Positions 7,356 to 10,256 of a DNA stretch of 10,256 nucleotides are shown in pieces (position 1 is the first letter of the stretch; each line of letters opens with the position of its first letter). The position numbers and the translations under genes were made by a program. The stretch spans positions 1-10,256 of the forward strand of contig JAUHWE010000114.1 of NCBI GenBank assembly GCA_030424825.1, in the 5' to 3' direction. Below the pieces are notes generated by a model, which saw only the letters and a program-made list of their open reading frames with translations, ran no database searches and had not been told where the DNA came from. The DNA is from Verrucomicrobiia bacterium (GTDB lineage: Bacteria; Verrucomicrobiota; Verrucomicrobiia; Opitutales; Opitutaceae).

Positions 7356-7894
7356 CGTGATAACTTGCCGCGCCCCTCTACCCGGTCGAAATATTCAGTC
7401 AATTTGCGCATGCCAATGGTCCCTTGCGACTCCACCGTGTGCACGGAGATGCCCAGCTCCTTGGCAATGTCCTTTTGGGACATGCCATAGATCTTCCGCA
7501 AAGTGATAATCTGGCGACAGCGAGTGGGCAAAGACTGTATGGCTTCGGTCAAAAGTTCGAGTTCCTCTGAGCGAGAAACGGCCTGACTGACGTCTTCACT
7601 CTCATCTAGGACACCTAGCACATCGATATCCGCCAAAGAGAGTTCGCCCCGAGATGATTTTTTACGGACTCTACCCAAAGCCAAGTTACGAGCCGTCGCG
7701 AAAAAGAACGCCTTCGGTGACGTGATCTCAGTCGTATTCCGAGCCTCTAGAACGCGCGTATAGGCTTCCTGCACAATATCATCCAAATCCCTCTCATCCG
7801 AAAACCGGCTTCTCAACCAAGCACGCAGCATGGGTTCGTGCGGCTCCAAATAGGTCGCAAACCAATCCGATTGTTCTGAAAATCCAGGAGGCAT
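7352..7894 (-). CDS. ECF RNA polymerase sigma factor (FecI-like)
   Basis: A 180-residue ECF sigma factor that directs RNA polymerase to a small set of promoters, most likely that of the TonB receptor downstream. Region 2 spans about 18-82 (MLRAWLRSRF, DLDDIVQEAYTRVLEA at 36-51, FFFATARNLALGRVRKK). An acidic linker (84-112) follows. Region 4 spans about 115-167 (AIQSLPTRCRQIITLRKIYG, then a helix-turn-helix in MSQKDIAKELGISVHTVESQ). There is no C-terminal extension. The pairing with FecR through an ATGA overlap identifies it as a FecI-type factor of a trans-envelope signalling set. ATG 7894 gives a family-typical N-terminus; no strong Shine-Dalgarno is seen. The 73-base gap upstream shows no obvious promoter of the GGAA/CGTC type, so autoregulation is not supported. 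Confidence 0.95.
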   Translation of the reverse strand: MPPGFSEQSDWFATYLEPHEPMLRAWLRSRFSDERDLDDIVQEAYTRVLEARNTTEITSPKAFFFATARNLALGRVRKKSSRGELSLADIDVLGVLDESEDVSQAVSRSEELELLTEAIQSLPTRCRQIITLRKIYGMSQKDIAKELGISVHTVESQGTIGMRKLTEYFDRVEGRGKLSR

Positions 7895-7931
7895 AAAGGG
7901 TTAAACGCTGAAAACAGCACAAGAAAGCCTA

Positions 7932-7950
7932 AAGGGATACCATCCCCCTT
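7932..7950 (-). terminator. Weak hairpin after the lipoprotein gene
   Basis: In the 73-base gap between the lipoprotein stop and the sigma-factor start, the minus strand can pair AAGGG...AT with ATCCCTT around a 3-base loop, with two bulged Gs. The next bases are TAGGCTTTCTT, only partly T-rich. It may weaken or stop read-through from the lipoprotein gene into the sigma factor, but the stem is imperfect. Confidence 0.22.
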
Positions 7951-7967
7951 GAGCAAGTCCATCTCAA

Positions 7968-8888
7968 TTAATCTAGCGTACCAGCATTCGCCTCCAAATG
8001 ATGCCCCGTCGCAATACGCTGAACATCTGCATAATTCGTCGATTCTACAAAGCCTATTGAGAAGGACTGCGGTGTATCGAGAAACTTATCGATTCCTTTG
8101 CGCCCAAAGCCAAACACAGTCATCTCGTCTCTCATATTGTAGAATCTATCAGGATACGAATCGTCCTCATGATGGAACAAGTAGAGCATGCGAGGAGTAT
8201 GCGGGTCGCCAAACGCGATCCATTCCGGATTGGGCAGATCAATATCGTTTCGATCATCAATAGAACGGGGATTTCCGTCGATCGAACTGTACCAGAAATC
8301 TTCTTTATCCAGCGTCCCACCTGGAACCCCTTCGAACAAAATCCAGTAGTGGAAGCCTTCGCTGACTTGGGTCATAGTGAACACGCATCGATCAGGAAAA
8401 AAGTCCCACTGCCCCTGCCACTTTTCATTGCCGGATTCGAATACGATGCGGACAAAGTCGCTTTCCACTTTCTCAACGCGTGAAGTCGATCGGTCCGTCC
8501 CCGCGTTCAGGGCATGGAAGTAGCTTCCGTCCTGACGGTGAATCGCGTTGGGGAAGCCTCGGTACTCCCCTTTCGATTCGCTGCCCGGAGCTTTGTGAAA
8601 CCCGATCCAGTCAACACCCTCCTTGTCCAACATGCTGGAAAGTCCGCCGCCCTCTTTCTCCAAATAGTAAGTAGCCGTTGGCGTTTCGACGATGTAGCAC
8701 GGAACGCCGCCCGCCGATTCATCGACACCGTTTTCGGTCAAGGCTACTTCTCGTTTCTGCTCAAGCGAACAACTGGTGAAAAAAAGCAAAGTCAAAAACA
8801 GGTAGCGGGCGATCTCCGAGCGCCCACCAAACAATATCCATTTATGGGCGCTCGGAGATCGCCCCCTATCTGTTTTACTTATTCTCAC
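7968..8888 (-). CDS. Uncharacterised lipoprotein
   Basis: A protein of about 306 residues with a membrane-anchored N-terminus. The hydrophobic stretch YLFLTLLFFTSC is a lipoprotein signal; the lipidated Cys is residue 41 when counted from TTG 8891. The body is rich in aromatic and acidic residues and looks like an all-beta fold: ATYYLEKEGGGLSSMLDKEG, DWIGFHKAPGS, GEYRGFPNAIH, WILFEGVPGG, PEWIAFGDPH, LFHHEDDSYPD, MTVFGFGRKG. From memory this pattern belongs to a family of hypothetical proteins in Planctomycetes and Verrucomicrobia; I know of no established function. GTG 8888 was preferred because AGGA (8896-8899) sits seven bases upstream; TTG 8891 is also possible, as is TTG 8834 inside the repeat loop, which would give a signal peptide of more usual length (Cys at 22). 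The start overlaps the dehydrogenase gene, implying coupled translation. Most of its leader is encoded by an inverted repeat, described separately. Confidence 0.8.
   Translation of the reverse strand: MRISKTDRGRSPSAHKWILFGGRSEIARYLFLTLLFFTSCSLEQKREVALTENGVDESAGGVPCYIVETPTATYYLEKEGGGLSSMLDKEGVDWIGFHKAPGSESKGEYRGFPNAIHRQDGSYFHALNAGTDRSTSRVEKVESDFVRIVFESGNEKWQGQWDFFPDRCVFTMTQVSEGFHYWILFEGVPGGTLDKEDFWYSSIDGNPRSIDDRNDIDLPNPEWIAFGDPHTPRMLYLFHHEDDSYPDRFYNMRDEMTVFGFGRKGIDKFLDTPQSFSIGFVESTNYADVQRIATGHHLEANAGTLD
8795..8876. repeat. REPIN-like inverted repeat across a gene junction
   Basis: Two 32-base arms (8795-8826 and 8845-8876) are inverted copies with only two mismatches, separated by an 18-base loop. 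The shared 20-base core is GGGCGATCTCCGAGCGCCCA. Each arm is itself a small imperfect palindrome (GGGCG...CGCCC with TC/GA pairing inside), headed by GTAG on the left arm and ATAG on the right. A GTAG head plus palindrome, doubled and inverted, is the layout of REPINs spread by RAYT transposases. The right arm covers most of the stop codon of the dehydrogenase gene (8875-8877), and both arms are translated into the lipoprotein leader. No transposase gene is in the window. Confidence 0.75.
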
Positions 8889-10256
8889 CAATCGTTCCTA
8901 ATTCCCGTATCCATTTTTCCAGTATCGGCAATATCGGCGAATCTTCAGCACTGATAAATCCTGGCGGCATCCGAAAGCCGTCCTTGCGGGCAAGCCGTAA
9001 ATAGAGAATCGATTTTTCCGGATCGCCGGGAGTGACCAGTTTGGCCCCCTCAACACCGAGATCCCCTGCCATAAGCGGGTCCGAAAGGATTAATTGCTTC
9101 TCAAACGGCGTTTCTATCCGGGCATCAAAATAGCCACGCGAAGCGCCTCCTGGCTTATGGCAAGCAGCGCAATTGACATCCAAATACGAGCGAATCCGCT
9201 CAATTCCGGGTATCGACTCATCGTCAAGGCGGTGCAGCTTCGGAAGGTCAGCCAACGCCTTCTTTCTCAATGGATTCTTGAACCACCCTCGCTTACCCCA
9301 GTCCCTCAACTGGTTTCCCACGTTCAATTGCCTGGCATGAAATTGGGGCTGAAACCCAAACACAGCCGTCTTCGGATCCAGCTTTGCCACAGGTCCGGGT
9401 GAAAGCCACATCGTCGACTCGTCCCACGGAAGGGCTAGAAACGCAGAATTCGCAATGATCTCAGCATCCTTCGATTCTCCAGTCCAACGGTACGCGGAAG
9501 CTTGAAAAGTCCCGTCCCCATTTGATTGGTACAAATGCGTTTCGTAGTCATCGCTACTGGGGCTCTCAAAATGCTGTATCAATTGGGCTCCTGCGGGAAA
9601 AACCCAATCAGACTCGGAGGTTCGGACGATTTTCCCTCCGGCGGGCATCTTGAGATAGTTTGTCACCAGGACCCCAGGCCTCCAAATAGGTTGAGCCATC
9701 TCAAAGCGTGTAAACGCTTGAGTCGGTCGAAACGGATTCGCCTGACCCAATACCCCGGTCTCGCGAAGGGATTGCGGAAACTCCACCGCCTCATTTTCCG
9801 TGTATTCGCCACCGACATAGCTGATTCGTGTCAGACTGCCGGAATTATTCTTGAACACCTTCCCGTCGCGCCAACGCGTACCTCGATTCAGCACCCAAAT
9901 CGATCCATCGGCAGCGACTTCGATGGCCACTGGGTTGTTGAATTCTGTACCAAAATCGAGAACCGTTTCCGGGTGATCCACATCAATCGCCTTCACCCAA
10001 TGGGCCGCCCAATCAGCAAAGAACAGCTTGCCCTTCCAAGGATCGGGGAAGCTCCCCTCTACAGGATAGAACACGCTCCCGCAAATACTCCTCCCAACAG
10101 CCGGAGGATAGGCATATAGGGGATTCGTCAATTCGACCTGGTCCGATACCCCTTCCGCCAAGGGCCACCCATAGTTATGCCCCGATTTTATTTCGTTGAT
10201 CTCATCAAACGAGCTTTTTCCAATATCGGCCTCGAAAAGGCGACCCGTTTTCGGCT
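8875..10256 (-). CDS. PQQ sugar dehydrogenase-like protein with C-terminal cytochrome c domain (partial)
   Basis: The reading frame runs open to the window edge, so the N-terminus is missing; at least 459 residues are present. A TTG at 10161 is an internal Leu, because the residues before it (RLFEADIGKSSFDEINEIKSGHNYGWP region) are the well-known EEIN...NYGWP part of glucose/sorbosone dehydrogenase propellers. After the propeller's last blades (FFADW, VLDFGTEFNNPVAIEVAADGSIWVLNRG) comes a region like the TIGR03806 (HNE_0200) family: LRETGVL, VFPAGAQLIQHF, ETHLYQ, YRWTGESKDAEI. It ends in a haem c domain with CAACH (331-335 counting from 10161) and a likely Met ligand in FRMPP. It should be a periplasmic oxidase of sugars or alcohols passing electrons to its own haem; the substrate is unknown. 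The stop TAA overlaps the start of the lipoprotein gene and the end of the inverted repeat. Confidence 0.88.
   Translation of the reverse strand, partial: PKTGRLFEADIGKSSFDEINEIKSGHNYGWPLAEGVSDQVELTNPLYAYPPAVGRSICGSVFYPVEGSFPDPWKGKLFFADWAAHWVKAIDVDHPETVLDFGTEFNNPVAIEVAADGSIWVLNRGTRWRDGKVFKNNSGSLTRISYVGGEYTENEAVEFPQSLRETGVLGQANPFRPTQAFTRFEMAQPIWRPGVLVTNYLKMPAGGKIVRTSESDWVFPAGAQLIQHFESPSSDDYETHLYQSNGDGTFQASAYRWTGESKDAEIIANSAFLALPWDESTMWLSPGPVAKLDPKTAVFGFQPQFHARQLNVGNQLRDWGKRGWFKNPLRKKALADLPKLHRLDDESIPGIERIRSYLDVNCAACHKPGGASRGYFDARIETPFEKQLILSDPLMAGDLGVEGAKLVTPGDPEKSILYLRLARKDGFRMPPGFISAEDSPILPILEKWIRELGTIGENK
8896..8899 (-). promoter_or_regulatory. Ribosome binding site deciding the lipoprotein start
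   Basis: AGGA on the minus strand lies seven bases before GTG 8886-8888 and only four before TTG 8889-8891, favouring the GTG. It is within the end of the dehydrogenase coding region, so a ribosome finishing that gene could restart here. It also lies just outside the inverted repeat and so stays unpaired if the repeat folds. Confidence 0.4.

Noticed and set aside
8514..8954. 146-residue plus-strand ORF crossing the inverted repeat
   Set aside because: It is antisense to the lipoprotein and the end of the dehydrogenase, and its open frame is partly a product of the palindrome.
9526..10119. 197-residue plus-strand ORF
   Set aside because: It lies wholly opposite the dehydrogenase gene, whose frame shows propeller motifs; the opposite frame has no recognisable domain.
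10159..10161. TTG as a true start of the dehydrogenase-like gene
   Set aside because: The same frame continues to the window edge with conserved propeller sequence (EIN...HNYGWP), so this is an internal Leu codon.

Overview
The window looks like a chromosomal segment of a heterotrophic, probably marine or aquatic, Verrucomicrobiota bacterium (Opitutae-like). This is an inference. It rests on a Tat-exported sulfatase, a very large TonB-dependent receptor run by a FecI/FecR pair, a PQQ-type dehydrogenase fused to a haem c domain, and a lipoprotein of a type I associate with Planctomycetes and Verrucomicrobia. No rRNA, tRNA, transposase or CRISPR array is present. No gene-free stretch exceeds 300 bases; the longest is 2441-2684 (244 bases), which holds a REP-like palindrome and a terminator.

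Left end, plus strand (1-918): the tail of an unidentified gene, then an HNH endonuclease with an N-terminal presumed DNA-reading module. This stretch looks richer in A+T than the rest and is probably a small accessory or defence patch. It converges on the sulfatase gene.

Everything from 974 to the right edge lies on the minus strand. In order of transcription (right to left) it holds: the C-terminal part of a PQQ sugar-dehydrogenase-like protein ending in a CxxCH cytochrome domain (8875-10256, cut by the edge); an uncharacterised lipoprotein overlapping its end (7968-8888); an ECF sigma factor (7352-7894); its FecR anti-sigma factor, joined by a 4-base ATGA overlap (6321-7355); a 1163-residue TonB-dependent receptor with an N-terminal STN signalling domain (2685-6176); a strong rho-independent terminator; and a sulfatase (974-2440).

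The likely logic is trans-envelope signalling. Substrate binding at the receptor is passed by its STN domain to FecR, which releases the sigma factor to transcribe the receptor gene. A good ECF-like promoter (GGAAGC, 16 bases, CGTCTT) lies exactly in the FecR-receptor gap. With the sulfatase and the periplasmic dehydrogenase, the locus looks like a small uptake and processing system for a sulfated glycan or sugar; the substrate cannot be read from the sequence.

Two structures stand out. First, a near-perfect 82-base inverted repeat (a REPIN-like pair of GTAG-headed palindromes) sits across the dehydrogenase/lipoprotein junction and is translated into the lipoprotein's leader. Second, the receptor carries two signal-peptide-like segments, one before the STN domain and one between STN and plug, with linker codons that read like a former 5' leader.
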